Positions 43,106-53,086 of a stretch of 64,000 nt of DNA are shown in pieces. Where the stretch lies: assembly GCA_019351955.1 (NCBI GenBank), contig JABBOE010000002.1, positions 1 to 64,000 on the forward strand, given 5' to 3'. The notes under the pieces were generated by a model. That model did no database searches and was not told the origin of the DNA. It saw only the letters and a list, made by a program, of their open reading frames with translations. The stretch is from Pseudomonadota bacterium (GTDB lineage Bacteria > Pseudomonadota > Gammaproteobacteria > Burkholderiales > Burkholderiaceae_C). Within the stretch, counting starts at the first letter, position 1. Every line of letters starts with the position of its first letter. The translations under genes and the position numbers were made by a program.

Positions 43106-44038
43106 ATGCAACGATTCACGAAGGGATCCCGCTTCCTGGCCGCCGTTACCCTTGCAAGCGCCTGTGCGGTTCCCGCAGCGCAAGCGGCGAAGCCCGTGCT
43201 TTCGGTGGCTTATGCAGGTTCGATGGGCGCATTGATGGACAAGGGCTTGGGCCCAGCGATTACAAGGCAGACCGGTGTGCAGTACCAGGGCGAGGGCGCT
43301 GGCGCCTTTGGGCTCGCACACTTGATTGCGGCCAAACAGTTGAACCCTGACGTGTTCGTGTCGGTGACCCCGGGTCCGATCAGGGTGCTGCAAAAGGCGG
43401 GGTTGATTGGTGTGGCGGTACCGGTGGCCAGCACCCAGATGGTCATCGCATACAGCCCCAAGAGCCGCTTTGCCAAGGACTTCATGGCCGCCACGGCTGG
43501 TAAGGCAAAGTGGTATGAGGTGCTGGAGAAGCCGGGATTGAAATTTGGTCGCACCGATCCCACCGTGGACCCCCAAGGCCGAAACATCGTGTTGACCATG
43601 CTGCTGGCCGAGCAGTACTACAAGGAGCCGGGATTGGCCGACAAGGTTCTGGGTGGCGTGTTCAACACGAGACAGATCTTTACCGAGCCTTCGCTCTTGT
43701 CGCGGCTCGAATCGGGTCAACTTGACGCCACTTCTGGGTACCGCAGTGCCGTCATCTCGCATGGGTTGCCCTATGTCAGACTTCCGGCCCAGATCAATCT
43801 GAGTGATCCCGCCATGATCGACACCTGGTACAGCAAGGTGCATTTCAGTATTGCGCGGCCCAATGGCAACAGCGAGAACGTGTCTGCGCAACCGATGGTG
43901 TTCTATGCCGCCGTGCTGAAGAACGCCCCCAACCCCGAGGCAGGCGAGGCCTTCGTCAAGCTCATGACCAGTGCAAAGGGGCAGACGATGTTTAAGGCAT
44001 ACGGGTATGGCGAACCCAAGGGTGGCAATCTTCAGTAA
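43106..44038 (+). CDS. molybdate/tungstate ABC transporter, substrate-binding protein
   Basis: This 310-residue periplasmic protein has a signal peptide with likely cleavage after AQA near residue 29 (VTLASACAVPAAQA). The mature part begins VLSVAYAGSMGALMDKGLGPA, as in WtpA/ModA-type oxyanion-binding proteins with the early glycine-serine loop. Later features are GEGAGAFGLAHLI, DVFVSVTPGPIRVL and the RTDPTVDPQGRN strand. GGAG lies six bases before the ATG at 43106. Whether it prefers molybdate or tungstate cannot be decided. It supplies metal for the nearby formate dehydrogenases, an inference from location. Confidence 0.88.
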   Translation: MQRFTKGSRFLAAVTLASACAVPAAQAAKPVLSVAYAGSMGALMDKGLGPAITRQTGVQYQGEGAGAFGLAHLIAAKQLNPDVFVSVTPGPIRVLQKAGLIGVAVPVASTQMVIAYSPKSRFAKDFMAATAGKAKWYEVLEKPGLKFGRTDPTVDPQGRNIVLTMLLAEQYYKEPGLADKVLGGVFNTRQIFTEPSLLSRLESGQLDATSGYRSAVISHGLPYVRLPAQINLSDPAMIDTWYSKVHFSIARPNGNSENVSAQPMVFYAAVLKNAPNPEAGEAFVKLMTSAKGQTMFKAYGYGEPKGGNLQ

Positions 44039-44057
44039 ATCGATGGGGTGGGTGACA

Positions 44058-44930
44058 ATGGCGCCGCCGCCTTTTTTCTCTGCCCGACCTGTCCCCATGT
44101 CCATCCTTCCCCTGGATTCCGCCGCCGCCGCTGATTTCGGTGGATATCGCCCGAACGCGGGCGAGGCGCGGCGCGCCTGGGTGGTGGCTGCGCTCGGCTT
44201 CGCCGGCCTAGCTTTTCTTGCGGTTCCATTTTTCGGGTTGTTCATCAGCACGCCCTGGAGTCAGTTGCAACTGCAGCATGGTGATCTCTCGTCCTTGAGG
44301 GTGTCGGTGATCTACACCCTCGTGGCGGTGACGCTTGTGGTGATCTTTGGCACGCCTGTGGCATGGTGGCTGGCGAGGTATGAGTTTCGCGGCAAATGGG
44401 CGCTGGAACTCCTCGTGCTGCTGCCGCTGCTGACGCCGCCGCTGGCCATGGGCCTTCTCCTGTCCATGAGTTACGGGCCCTACAGCTGGGCGGGACAACC
44501 GCTCGCCCAGCTCGGGCTCAGTCTCACCAACACGACGAATGCATTCGTGCTTGCGCAAATTTACGGCAGCGCACCTTACTTCATCGTGGCCGCGCGCTCG
44601 GCCTTCGAAGGCGTGCCGCGCGAGCTCGAACAGATGTCGCTCACGCTTGGGCAATCGCCCTGGCGCACGTTCTGGCGCATTACCGTGCCACTGGCCAAGC
44701 TCGGGCTCGGCGCGGGGGTGGCACTGGCCTGGGTGCGGGCGCTCGGTGAGTTCGGCATCGTGCTTATCGTCGCGTACTACCCCCAGGGCATTCCAGTCAA
44801 GCTCTGGGTCAATCTGCAGGACACGGGGCTTTCGGCGGTTTATCCCCTGCTATGGTTGTTTTTCGTGATTGGCCTGCCTTTGCCGTTGTTGATGGGTGCG
44901 CTATCGCGGCGCAATTCCATGCGGCATTAA
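44058..44930 (+). CDS. molybdate/tungstate ABC transporter, permease
   Basis: This 290-residue integral membrane subunit has about six helices. It carries the ABC permease EAA-type motif, EQMSLTLGQSPWRTFWRITVPLAKLGLGAG, near residue 190, and the FGTPVAWWLARYEFRGKWALELLVLLPLLTPPLAMG region typical of ModB/WtpB. It lies between the binding-protein and ATPase genes. The start is unclear: ATG 44058 follows a GGGTGGGTG stretch, while ATG 44097 (MSILPL) has no evident ribosome binding site but is closer to the first helix. Inner membrane. Confidence 0.9.
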   Translation: MAPPPFFSARPVPMSILPLDSAAAADFGGYRPNAGEARRAWVVAALGFAGLAFLAVPFFGLFISTPWSQLQLQHGDLSSLRVSVIYTLVAVTLVVIFGTPVAWWLARYEFRGKWALELLVLLPLLTPPLAMGLLLSMSYGPYSWAGQPLAQLGLSLTNTTNAFVLAQIYGSAPYFIVAARSAFEGVPRELEQMSLTLGQSPWRTFWRITVPLAKLGLGAGVALAWVRALGEFGIVLIVAYYPQGIPVKLWVNLQDTGLSAVYPLLWLFFVIGLPLPLLMGALSRRNSMRH

Positions 44931-44937
44931 ATGCTCC

Positions 44938-46017
44938 ATGCGCGTTGATCTTTCCATCACACACCCCGTCGTACTTTCCGCGCAATTCGAGGTGCGTGGT
45001 TTCACCGTGTTGCTAGGGGCGAGCGGAGAGGGCAAGAGCACGCTGATCAAGGCGCTGGCCGGTCTGGTGCCGAGTACAGGCGAGCCCTTCAATGGGCTGC
45101 CCCCGCAGCGCCGGCCCATTGGCTATCTGCCCCAGGGCTATGCGCTGTTTCCGCACCTCAAGGCATGGGAAAACGTTGCCTTTGCGCTCGGTGGCACACT
45201 CAAGGAGCATCGCCGCGTTGCACTTGATCTTCTCGGCGCCATGAATCTTGCGCATCATGCGGAGAAGCGCCCGGCGCAACTCAGCGGCGGACAGCAGCAG
45301 CGCGTGGCGTTGGCCCGGGCATTGGCCCGCAAGCCCCACATCCTGCTTCTCGACGAACCCACATCGGCGCTGGACGCGAGCACGCGAGACGAAGTCATGG
45401 CCGAGCTCATCTCGCGCATGCACCAGCTCTCGGTTCCCGTGTTGGCCGCAACCCATGATGCAAGCCTGGCCGCAATGGCCGATTGGATGGCGTTGATGGC
45501 GGGGCATCGGGTGGTGCAGCAGGGTGTTCCGCGGGAGGTGTTCGCACACCCGGCCAGCATTCAGGCCGCCGCACTCCTGGGTTTTCGCAACCGTTTCGTG
45601 GGCACCGTGTTGCGGCAGGAGGAGCACAGCGGCTACACCCTTTTGCGATGGGATGCCGCAGGTTCCACGCTGCGTGTGCCGCTGCTTCCGCAGGCCGTCC
45701 CAGGCTGCCTCGTCGATTGGGTGGTGGCCGCGGATGACGTGCGCCTGCCGCCCCTCAAGCTCCAGGAGCAGCGCGCAAGCGAAAACCCGGTGCACGGTCG
45801 CATCGAGCATCTGGTGGTGCACGGCGCCAATACCACTGCGGCCTTGCGCTGCGGCGACGCGCTGTTATGGCTGACAGCCCCTTATCGATTGGCCGACCAC
45901 CATCATCTGGCTCTCGGGGACCCATTGAGCGTGGATTTGCGCACTTCGCATATCCGCGGTTGGTTGCGTGAGCCGGTCGCTTCGGGGGCGCACGCAGCGC
46001 AACGCGGTGCGCTCTAG
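44938..46017 (+). CDS. molybdate/tungstate ABC transporter, ATPase
   Basis: This 359-residue ATPase energises the transporter. Seen motifs are Walker [10 protein letters not shown] near residue 25, the Q-loop in [12 protein letters not shown], the signature LSGGQQQR, Walker [12 protein letters not shown] and the H-loop ATHD. The C-terminal third (from about residue 230) has the TOBE-like oligosaccharide/molybdate-binding repeats of ModC. The start ATG lies seven bases after the permease stop. The 3' end overlaps the convergent bioF gene by four bases. Cytoplasmic, membrane-associated. Confidence 0.9.
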   Translation: MRVDLSITHPVVLSAQFEVRGFTVLLGASGEGKSTLIKALAGLVPSTGEPFNGLPPQRRPIGYLPQGYALFPHLKAWENVAFALGGTLKEHRRVALDLLGAMNLAHHAEKRPAQLSGGQQQRVALARALARKPHILLLDEPTSALDASTRDEVMAELISRMHQLSVPVLAATHDASLAAMADWMALMAGHRVVQQGVPREVFAHPASIQAAALLGFRNRFVGTVLRQEEHSGYTLLRWDAAGSTLRVPLLPQAVPGCLVDWVVAADDVRLPPLKLQEQRASENPVHGRIEHLVVHGANTTAALRCGDALLWLTAPYRLADHHHLALGDPLSVDLRTSHIRGWLREPVASGAHAAQRGAL

Positions 46018-47186
46018 CCTGGAGTTTGGGGCGCCAGGGAAGCCAGTGCCTTGATGAGTTGGTCGACGTCGCTCAGCGTATGGGCCGCTGAAAGGCTCAG
46101 GCGCAGACGGGCCGTTCCCTCGGGCACGGTGGGCGGGCGGATCGCGGGCGCCCAAAACCCCTTTTGCCACAGGGCCGACATCGCTGCGAGCGCGGACGCG
46201 TTGTCGCCAATGATGATGGGCTGAATCGGCGTCTTGGAGGCGGTGAGTTGCCAGCCTGAAGGAAGCACCGCGGCACAACCGGCGCGCAAGCGTCGATTCA
46301 GGTCCTGCAGCGTTTGCCGCCGCCACTCTTCTGCGGCGATCAACTTGAGACTGATGCGCAAGGTTTCAGCAATGAGGGCGGGCGCCGCAGTCGCAAAGAT
46401 GTAGCTGCGCGCGCGCTGCATGATCCATTCCACCAGGTCATCCTCGCCGGCGACAAAGGCGCCAGCCACGCCTGCAGCCTTGCCGAGCGTCGCCATGACG
46501 ATCAGGCGCGGGCTGCGCAGTCCGAACATTGCCGCCGTACCGCGGCCTCCTTCGCCGAGTACGCCAAACCCGTGCGCGTCGTCGATGAGGAGTAGCGCAT
46601 CAAACCGGTTGGCCAATTCAAGCAGCGCGGGGAGCGGCGCAATATCGCCGTCCATGCTGAACACGGCGTCAGTCGCAATGAGCTTGCGCCGCGCCGAGCT
46701 TGCTGCCAGCAGTCTGCCGAGCGCGTCCACATCCGCGTGCGGGTACACCTGCACGTCAGCGCGCGACAGCCGCGCACCGTCGATCAGGCAGGCATGGTTG
46801 AGGGCGTCTGAAAACACCGCATCACCGCGCCCGACGAGCGCCGGCACAATGCCCACATTTGCTGCGAAGCCGGCATAGAAATACAGCGCCCGCGGCAAAC
46901 CCACAAAGGCGGCAAGTTCGGCCTCCAGCGCCTCATGCGCACTGCTGTGGCCGCACACGAGCGGGGACGCGGTCGCGCCCACGCCGAAGCGTGCGGCCGC
47001 TTCGCATGCTGCTTCAATCAAGGCCGGGTGTTGGGCGAGCCCCAGGTAATCGTTGCTGCAAAACGCCAGCATTTCGCGACCGTCAACCGTTAGGCGCGCG
47101 CCGTCGTAGCGCTGCACGACCCGGCGCCGTCGACGCAGGTGCGCGGCGTCGAGCGCATCAAGATCGGCTGTGAAGTCAGGAGTCAT
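46014..47186 (-). CDS. bioF: 8-amino-7-oxononanoate synthase
   Basis: BioF is a PLP enzyme that condenses pimeloyl-ACP/CoA with alanine in biotin synthesis. The 390-residue protein has [13 protein letters not shown] near residue 45, the FxAN-equivalent [26 protein letters not shown], and the PLP lysine in [12 protein letters not shown]. Length equals the family norm. The ATG at 47186 starts the family N-terminus. It lies 110 bases after bioD on the same strand, with bioA further upstream. Its 3' end overlaps the ABC ATPase gene on the opposite strand. Cytoplasmic. Confidence 0.95.
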   Translation of the reverse strand: MTPDFTADLDALDAAHLRRRRRVVQRYDGARLTVDGREMLAFCSNDYLGLAQHPALIEAACEAAARFGVGATASPLVCGHSSAHEALEAELAAFVGLPRALYFYAGFAANVGIVPALVGRGDAVFSDALNHACLIDGARLSRADVQVYPHADVDALGRLLAASSARRKLIATDAVFSMDGDIAPLPALLELANRFDALLLIDDAHGFGVLGEGGRGTAAMFGLRSPRLIVMATLGKAAGVAGAFVAGEDDLVEWIMQRARSYIFATAAPALIAETLRISLKLIAAEEWRRQTLQDLNRRLRAGCAAVLPSGWQLTASKTPIQPIIIGDNASALAAMSALWQKGFWAPAIRPPTVPEGTARLRLSLSAAHTLSDVDQLIKALASLAPQTPG

Positions 47187-47296
47187 GAAACATTCGAAAG
47201 GGCAAAGTCTTCAAGGATGAACCGGGCAGCCGGCCGGCATCGCTGGATGGTTCGGATGCGCACGCCTAGGCGCCGTGCTCAGGCGTCGAGTGTCGA

Positions 47297-47968
47297 TCAT
47301 GTCGGCAATTGGAGGAAAACCGCCGCCCGCGCGCTGTCCGGCGGGGCCATGTGCGGAATGACACCCAGGCAAGGCGCGCGCAGGCGTGCGCGCAGCGTGG
47401 TGATGTTGTCCTCGGCGCGCAGCATGTCGGAGTCGATGCGATTGGCGATCCACCCCGTGAACGGAAGGCCGCGCGCAAAGATGGCCTCTTGGGTAAGCAG
47501 CGCGTGGCTCAAGCAGCCCAGCTTGATGCCGACCACCAGAACGACCGGCAGACGCAGTTCGCGCGCGAGATCGCCCCCGTCTTCGATGCTCGACAGCGGC
47601 ACCAAAAATCCTCCGACCCCCTCGACCACCACCGCGTCGGCGCTTCGGCGCAAGTCTGCCACTGATTGAGCAATGTGCGCCAAATCGATCCGCACCCCTG
47701 CGCGCTGCGCAGCCAGGTGTGGGGATACGGGCTCGGCGAGGTGGTAGGGATTGTCGAGCGCGCCTGGCACTTGCACCGTGCTTGCTGCGCGAAGGTGTGC
47801 CACATCGTCGTTGACGCCTCCCGCCGGATGGCCGGCGGCCACTGGCTTGGCGCCCACCACGCGCGGGAACCTAGCGTGCAACGCATGCAGCAGCGCGCAC
47901 GCGGCGAGGGTTTTGCCAATTTCGGTATCCGTGCCGGTGACAAACCAGGCGGGGGCCAAGGTGTCCAT
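47297..47968 (-). CDS. bioD: dethiobiotin synthetase
   Basis: BioD closes the ureido ring of biotin using ATP and CO2. The 223-residue protein begins WFVTGTDTEIGKT, the P-loop characteristic of the enzyme. KPVAAG near residue 40, the EGVGGFLVPL strand near 110 and the GWIANRID segment follow. The ATG at 47968 shares a base with the bioA stop (TGATG on the minus strand), so the two are translationally coupled. The gene order bioA-bioD-bioF is retained; bioB is not in the window. Cytoplasmic. Confidence 0.95.
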   Translation of the reverse strand: MDTLAPAWFVTGTDTEIGKTLAACALLHALHARFPRVVGAKPVAAGHPAGGVNDDVAHLRAASTVQVPGALDNPYHLAEPVSPHLAAQRAGVRIDLAHIAQSVADLRRSADAVVVEGVGGFLVPLSSIEDGGDLARELRLPVVLVVGIKLGCLSHALLTQEAIFARGLPFTGWIANRIDSDMLRAEDNITTLRARLRAPCLGVIPHMAPPDSARAAVFLQLPT

Positions 47969-49338
47969 CAAGGTAAGAGCGGGCTAGGGGCTTGCGGATG
48001 CGTAGGGGTCCTGAGGACCGTGGCGAGCGCGGCAAGCGCGGCATCGCGCAGGTGCGTGGCAGCGTCGTCATCGATGACATACGGTGGCATGAAATAGATG
48101 GTGTTGCCGATAGGCCGCAGTAGGGCGCCATGCTTCAAGGCGGCTGCGGCGTAGTGCCTTGCGAAATCTGGAGGCGCGCGGTCGACATCCCAGGCCCAGA
48201 TCATGCCCAGACGGCGGGCATGGGTCAGTCGTGGATGCGCGGTGAGCGGGGCAAACAACGCATCGAGCGTCGTGGCGCGTTCGCGGTTGGCAATCAACTG
48301 CGCATCGTCCAGCAGCTCCAGCGTGGCAAGCGCGGCACTGCACGCAAGCGGGTTCCCCGTGTAGGAGTGCGAATGCAGAAAGCCAAGCGCCACGTCATCA
48401 CCGTAAAAGGCGTGGTAGATGCTATCGGTGGTCAACACCACCGATAGCGGCAGATAGCCGCCCGTGAGTCCCTTGCTCAGGCAGACGAAATCCGGCCTCA
48501 CGCCCGCCTGTTCGCATGCGAGAAAGGTGCCGGTACGGCCCATGCCCACGGCGATTTCATCGGCAACCAGATGGACGTCAAAGTGCGTGCACAATTCGCG
48601 GGCGCGCGTCAGATATTCCGGGGCAATCATGACAAAGCCCGCGGCGCATTGCAGGAGCGGCTCGACAATGAGTGCGGCCGTCTCGTGAGCGTGGACCTCA
48701 AGGTGGGCCTCAAGCGCACGCACGCAGTGCACAACCCATTGCGATTGCTCCATGCCCGTTGGTCGCGCGCGCGCATCCGGTACAGGCACCGTGGCCGACA
48801 CGCGCAGCAGCGGGCCGTAGTTCGCGCGAAAGAGTGGGATGTCGGTGACCGACAGTGCCCCTACAGTCTCGCCGTGGTATCCGCCGGCCAGGCCGATAAA
48901 GCGATTTTTTTCGGGCCGGCCAACGTTGCGCCAATAGTGCGCGCTCAATTTGAGCGCGATTTCCGTGGCTGACGCGCCATCGCTGCCATAGTGGGCGTGT
49001 GACAGGCCCGTGCGCGCGGCCAAGGCTTCGGAGAGTTCGACCACAGGCGCATGGGTGAGACCCGCGAGCATCACGTGTTCGATCCGATCCATCTGCGCGC
49101 GAATGGCCGTCTTGATATGCAGCTGGTTGTGGCCAAACAGATTCACCCACCAGGAGCTGATCGCATCGACGACGCGCCGACCCTTTGCGTCAGTCAGCCA
49201 CACGCCTTCGCCGCTGACGATTTCCAGCGGTGGCGCCTGCTCATGACGCTTCATCTGCGTGCAAGGGTGCCATACTGCGCGCAGGCTGCGCGCGGGAATG
49301 TCCAAAGTGGCGGGCAAGGGTTTATTCATCAGCTGCAT
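47968..49338 (-). CDS. bioA: adenosylmethionine-8-amino-7-oxononanoate aminotransferase
   Basis: BioA transfers an amino group from S-adenosylmethionine to 8-amino-7-oxononanoate. The 456-residue PLP aminotransferase has the BioA hallmarks WHPCTQMKRHE near residue 30, ISSWWVNLFGHN, GGYHGETVGALSVTD, VADEIAVGMGRTG and the PLP lysine in LSKGLTGGYLPLS. Starts at 49338 or 49329 are equally likely; the frame upstream has no homology. First gene of the leftward bio operon, overlapping bioD. A 500-base spacer with a strong hairpin lies upstream. Cytoplasmic. Confidence 0.95.
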   Translation of the reverse strand: MQLMNKPLPATLDIPARSLRAVWHPCTQMKRHEQAPPLEIVSGEGVWLTDAKGRRVVDAISSWWVNLFGHNQLHIKTAIRAQMDRIEHVMLAGLTHAPVVELSEALAARTGLSHAHYGSDGASATEIALKLSAHYWRNVGRPEKNRFIGLAGGYHGETVGALSVTDIPLFRANYGPLLRVSATVPVPDARARPTGMEQSQWVVHCVRALEAHLEVHAHETAALIVEPLLQCAAGFVMIAPEYLTRARELCTHFDVHLVADEIAVGMGRTGTFLACEQAGVRPDFVCLSKGLTGGYLPLSVVLTTDSIYHAFYGDDVALGFLHSHSYTGNPLACSAALATLELLDDAQLIANRERATTLDALFAPLTAHPRLTHARRLGMIWAWDVDRAPPDFARHYAAAALKHGALLRPIGNTIYFMPPYVIDDDAATHLRDAALAALATVLRTPTHPQAPSPLLP

Positions 49339-49418
49339 GATGCAAAGTGGTGATGATAGGAACACCGCGAGGTCTTGTCCGGGAAGCCATCGCGGGGGAG
49401 CGATTGGGAGGGGGCCAC

Positions 49419-49464
49419 CGGCACCAGCTGCCGGGCGTGCCATTGCGCCCGGCAGCTGGTGCCG
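49419..49464. repeat. 19-base perfect inverted repeat in bioA upstream region
   Basis: CGGCACCAGCTGCCGGGCG (49419-49437) is matched exactly by its complement at 49446-49464 around an eight-base loop. No U-run follows on either side. It lies about 80 bases upstream of bioA and 375 bases before the M20 gene. A related word, ATTGCGCCCGGCA, recurs near 49670. It could be a regulatory hairpin, a Rho-assisted terminator or a remnant mobile repeat. Confidence 0.6.
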
Positions 49465-49838
49465 AGGGATATGGATCGCCGCGCTGCGCGCCCGGTGCCC
49501 GCTTCGACGGCGCCAAGCATGCGGGGCGTAGCGACCCCTCCAGGGCGCACGTTCGGCACACTGGGTGCTTTTTGCCACATGGATCAAAGGCCGCGAGCGT
49601 GCGGGCTGCTCCATGCCTTGGCTTGCCAAGGGGATCTGGGCGCGACTGCGCCGAAGCAGCACCCATCATTGCGCCCGGCACCAAGCTCAGAGCAACGCAT
49701 GGAAGTTCGCACTCTTTGTTGTTGTCGAGCTCGACTTGCCTGCTCCGGTTACGAGGGCATCGCAACGGTCGTTTGCAGCCATGGGTGTGCAGTGCTTCAA
49801 TGGAGGCGCCGGCGCCATGCCGGGTTTTTGCCCAAACC
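49465..49838. other. gene-free stretch before M20 peptidase gene
   Basis: About 370 bases with no supported gene. The M20 frame stays open through it, but the translation is low-complexity and unlike the family. The M20 promoter is expected here; no clear elements were recognised. Confidence 0.4.
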
Positions 49839-51089
49839 ATGTGGAAGCTCACCGGTCCCATCCAGCACATCAGCAGCTATCACGCCGAACTGACCCGCAT
49901 TCGCCGTGATTTGCATGCGCATCCCGAACTCGGGTTTGAGGAGACGCGAACGGCCAGTGTTGTCGCCGCAGAGCTGTCCAGCTATGGCGTGGACGAGGTC
50001 CACGCCGGCATTGGCCGCACGGGCGTAGTCGGGGTCGTGCGCGGGAGGCTCAACGTCGAGGCCAGCCTCGACGGGCCATTGAACGGGGCAGCCGATTCCT
50101 GCGTGCGCGCGGTGGCGCTGCGCGCCGACATGGATGCGCTGCCCATCAAGGAGGACAGCGATTTCCCCTGGCGTTCCGGTCGCAGTGGTGTAATGCACGC
50201 TTGCGGCCATGATGGTCACACCACGATGTTGCTTGGTGCCGCGCGCTACCTGGCGGCCACACGGAATTTTGCCGGCAGCGTGTATTGCATCTTCCAGCCC
50301 GGTGAAGAGGGACTGGGAGGCGCCAAGGCCATGATGGACGACGGTTTGTTCGAGCGCTTTCCGGCAGACTGGATCTTCGGCATGCATAACTGGCCGCAGT
50401 TGCCTTCTGGAAAGATCGGCCTCGCGCCGGGCGCGATGATGGCGGCGGCGGACCGCATCACCATCAAGGTCACCGGTGACGGTGGCCACGGCGCCCATCC
50501 TGACATGACCATCGACCCCGTTCTTGTGTCAGCTCACATCATCACGGCGGTGCAGAGCATTGTCGCGCGCAACGTCAACCCGCTGGACGATGCTGTCGTC
50601 AGTATTTGCGCACTGCAGGGCGGCGATCTGTCGGCCATGAGTGTGATTCCGCGCCAAGTCACCCTGGTGGGAACGGTGCGCACTTTCCGCGCCGAGGTCC
50701 AGGCTTTGATCGAAAAGCGCCTGGGCCACATCGTGCAATCCGTGGCACAAGCCTTCGGGGCCAGCGCAGAGATGCACTACGAGCGCATCTACCCAGCCAC
50801 CATCAATACCCCGCAGGCGGCGCATTATGCCGCCGAGGTTGCCGCCGAGCTTGTGGGCGACGCCGCCGTGGTGCGTGATCTGCCGCCCAGCATGGGGGCC
50901 GAAGACTTTGCGTTCATGTTGCAGGCCAAGCCGGGCGCGTACCTGCGCTTGGGGCAGGGATCCGGGGCCGGGGGCTTTCTTCACACGCCGCGCTTCGACT
51001 TCAACGACGCCGTCCTGCCCTTGGGGGCGGCGCTTTACGCGCGCCTGGCGGAAAAGGTGCTGAGCCAGCCAATAGGCGCGATGCTCTAA
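49839..51089 (+). CDS. M20 family metallopeptidase (amidohydrolase)
   Basis: This 416-residue metal-dependent amidohydrolase resembles hippurate hydrolase and N-acyl-amino-acid amidohydrolases. Metal-site features are HACGHDGH, PGEEGLGGAKAM, GGHGAHPDMTIDP and the C-terminal MGAEDFAFMLQ. The family N-terminus is IRRDLHAHPELGFEETRT. Between GVVGVVRG and VRAVALRADMDALP there are about 20 extra residues not usual in the family. I chose the ATG at 49839, just before the domain; no strong ribosome binding site is seen. Substrate unknown. Cytoplasmic. Confidence 0.92.
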   Translation: MWKLTGPIQHISSYHAELTRIRRDLHAHPELGFEETRTASVVAAELSSYGVDEVHAGIGRTGVVGVVRGRLNVEASLDGPLNGAADSCVRAVALRADMDALPIKEDSDFPWRSGRSGVMHACGHDGHTTMLLGAARYLAATRNFAGSVYCIFQPGEEGLGGAKAMMDDGLFERFPADWIFGMHNWPQLPSGKIGLAPGAMMAAADRITIKVTGDGGHGAHPDMTIDPVLVSAHIITAVQSIVARNVNPLDDAVVSICALQGGDLSAMSVIPRQVTLVGTVRTFRAEVQALIEKRLGHIVQSVAQAFGASAEMHYERIYPATINTPQAAHYAAEVAAELVGDAAVVRDLPPSMGAEDFAFMLQAKPGAYLRLGQGSGAGGFLHTPRFDFNDAVLPLGAALYARLAEKVLSQPIGAML

Positions 51090-51189
51090 TCGGATTTGCC
51101 TTGCACCATCGCGCAATTGCCTCTAGTCTTGGCGAGCCGGACCAGTGCGTTGCGTCGGCGGTGATGTGCGCGTCATTAAAAGGATTGCC

Positions 51190-51435
51190 ATGCACCTGCT
51201 TGCGTTTCTTATCATCGGCGCCATTGCCGGCTGGCTTGCCGGGCTCATGACCAAGGGTGGTGGATTCGGATTGCTCGGTGATATCGTGGTTGGTGTCGTC
51301 GGAGCCTTCCTCGGCGGATTTTTGTTCCGCATGCTGGGGCTTTTTCCAGGTGGGGGCCTCATCCCCAGCCTGATTGTGGCAACCGTTGGCGCTGTCGTGC
51401 TGTTGTTCTTGATCCGGCTGATCAAGCGGGCCTGA
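51190..51435 (+). CDS. GlsB/YeaQ/YmgE family membrane protein
   Basis: This 81-residue inner-membrane protein has three hydrophobic segments: AFLIIGAIAGWLAGLMTKG, DIVVGVVGAFLGGFLF and LIVATVGAVVLLFLIRL. The glycine-zipper pattern and the GWLAG...GDIVVGVVGAFLGG motif define the GlsB/YeaQ/YmgE family, linked to envelope and general stress responses. AAGGA lies about six bases before the ATG at 51190. It follows the M20 gene by 100 bases and is convergent with tyrS. Confidence 0.9.
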   Translation: MHLLAFLIIGAIAGWLAGLMTKGGGFGLLGDIVVGVVGAFLGGFLFRMLGLFPGGGLIPSLIVATVGAVVLLFLIRLIKRA

Positions 51436-51517
51436 CGATTTGTGCGCGTCCTCGACGCAGATCGTCGGGCGATGCCACAATTCGACAGGCCATCACGTCT
51501 CAGCACCAAGAGGGGGT

Positions 51518-52792
51518 TCAGGCGAGAAACACCCGGGCGAACTTGCGCTTGCCAACCTGAAGCACGATGGTTCCGGCGGGAAGCTTCAATGTGCGGTCTT
51601 CCACGAGCGTGCCGTCCACCCGCACCCCATGCTGGGCGATCATGCGCAGCGCTTCGGCGGTGGAGGGCACCAGCCCCGCCTGTTTGAGCGCGGCGGGAAG
51701 CGACAACCCGCCTTCAGGCAGGGCCAGCCGTATGTCGGGGATATCGTCGGGCACACCACCGCGGGCACGCAGTTCGAAATCCGCCTGAGCTGCGGCAGCG
51801 GCTTGCGCTGAGTGAAAGCGAGTGACGATCTCCTGTGCGAGCAGGACCTTCGCGTCCTTGGGGTTGCGTCCCGCGTCGACTTCGGCCTTCAGTGCCGCAA
51901 TTTCGTCCAACGGGCGGAATGACAGCAGTTCGTAGTACCGCCACATTAACGTGTCACTGATCGACAGCAGCTTGGCGTACATGCTGGCAGGCGCCTCTTG
52001 GATGCCGATGTAGTTGCCCTTGCTCTTGGACATTTTCTCGACACCGTCCAGTCCCTCAAGGAGCGGCATGGTCAGGATGCACTGCGGCTCCTGCCCATAC
52101 TCCTTCTGCAACTCGCGACCCACGAGAAGGTTGAACTTCTGGTCAGTTCCGCCGAGTTCCAGGTCACTATGCAGTGCAACCGAGTCGTAGCCCTGCATCA
52201 GCGGATAAAGGAGTTCGTGCATCGCGATCGGCACGCCGGCCTTGAAGCGCTGGGTGAAATCATCACGCTCGAGAAGCCGAGCCAGGGTGTACTTCGCCGC
52301 AAGGCGAATCATGCCGTCGGCCCCCAACAACTCGCTCCATTCGGAGTTGTAACGAATCTCCGTTCGCTCAGGGTCGAGCACCAGGCTGGCCTGAGCGTAA
52401 TAGGTCTGCGCATTGGATTTGATCTGCTCGATCGTCAGTGGCGGACGGGTGGTGTTGCGCCCAGAGGGATCGCCGATTCGCGACGTGAAGTCGCCAATGA
52501 GGAAAATCACCGTGTGGCCCAGATCTTGCAACTGTCGAAGCTTGTTGAGCACGACTGTATGACCGAGGTGGATGTCTGGAGCCGTTGGATCCAGCCCAAG
52601 CTTGATGCGCAGCGGCTTGCCCGTGGCGGCGCTGCGTGCAAGCTTGGCCTCCCATTCGGATTGCACCAGGAGCTCTGAGCATCCGCGCTTGGTGATGGCC
52701 AGGGCTTGTTGCACCGCCTTGGCGAGTGGCCCCACGGACTGCGTAGGGCTTGCAAGCGAAGCGTCAGGATTGTGAAAAGAGGAATCAGTCAT
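51518..52792 (-). CDS. tyrS: tyrosine--tRNA ligase
   Basis: TyrS charges tRNA-Tyr. The 424-residue class I synthetase of the TyrRS II type has the HIGH-equivalent HLGHT near residue 70, [30 protein letters not shown] and the KMSKSKGN loop. A C-terminal S4 RNA-binding domain is seen ([17 protein letters not shown]). I chose the ATG at 52792 (MTDSSFHN) because upstream residues are not conserved. Divergent from the M23 peptidase genes, with about 294 bases between. Cytoplasmic. Confidence 0.96.
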   Translation of the reverse strand: MTDSSFHNPDASLASPTQSVGPLAKAVQQALAITKRGCSELLVQSEWEAKLARSAATGKPLRIKLGLDPTAPDIHLGHTVVLNKLRQLQDLGHTVIFLIGDFTSRIGDPSGRNTTRPPLTIEQIKSNAQTYYAQASLVLDPERTEIRYNSEWSELLGADGMIRLAAKYTLARLLERDDFTQRFKAGVPIAMHELLYPLMQGYDSVALHSDLELGGTDQKFNLLVGRELQKEYGQEPQCILTMPLLEGLDGVEKMSKSKGNYIGIQEAPASMYAKLLSISDTLMWRYYELLSFRPLDEIAALKAEVDAGRNPKDAKVLLAQEIVTRFHSAQAAAAAQADFELRARGGVPDDIPDIRLALPEGGLSLPAALKQAGLVPSTAEALRMIAQHGVRVDGTLVEDRTLKLPAGTIVLQVGKRKFARVFLA

Positions 52793-53086
52793 GGCTTTTG
52801 GGGGATTTTTGCTAGAGACGGCTGTTAAACTTGGGCTCGCCCTGCATCCTGAATCGGGTCGCGGATCGCGCATCGCCAAGTTTTTCCATGCGCGTTCGCA
52901 CCTCAGTCATGCAGTGTATTGGAGGCGTTCGCACGCGCCGTCGCCCATGCTTGATCGCGGAGACGGCGCGTTGGCCCAGATGTCGCGCTTGCGCGGCGGG
53001 CTGCTTAAGGAATGCGTTCCACCCCATCCGCCCTGGCCGGCTCATGCCGGCTGGTTGTTCCGCCACTCGACGAACAAGGAGTGTGC

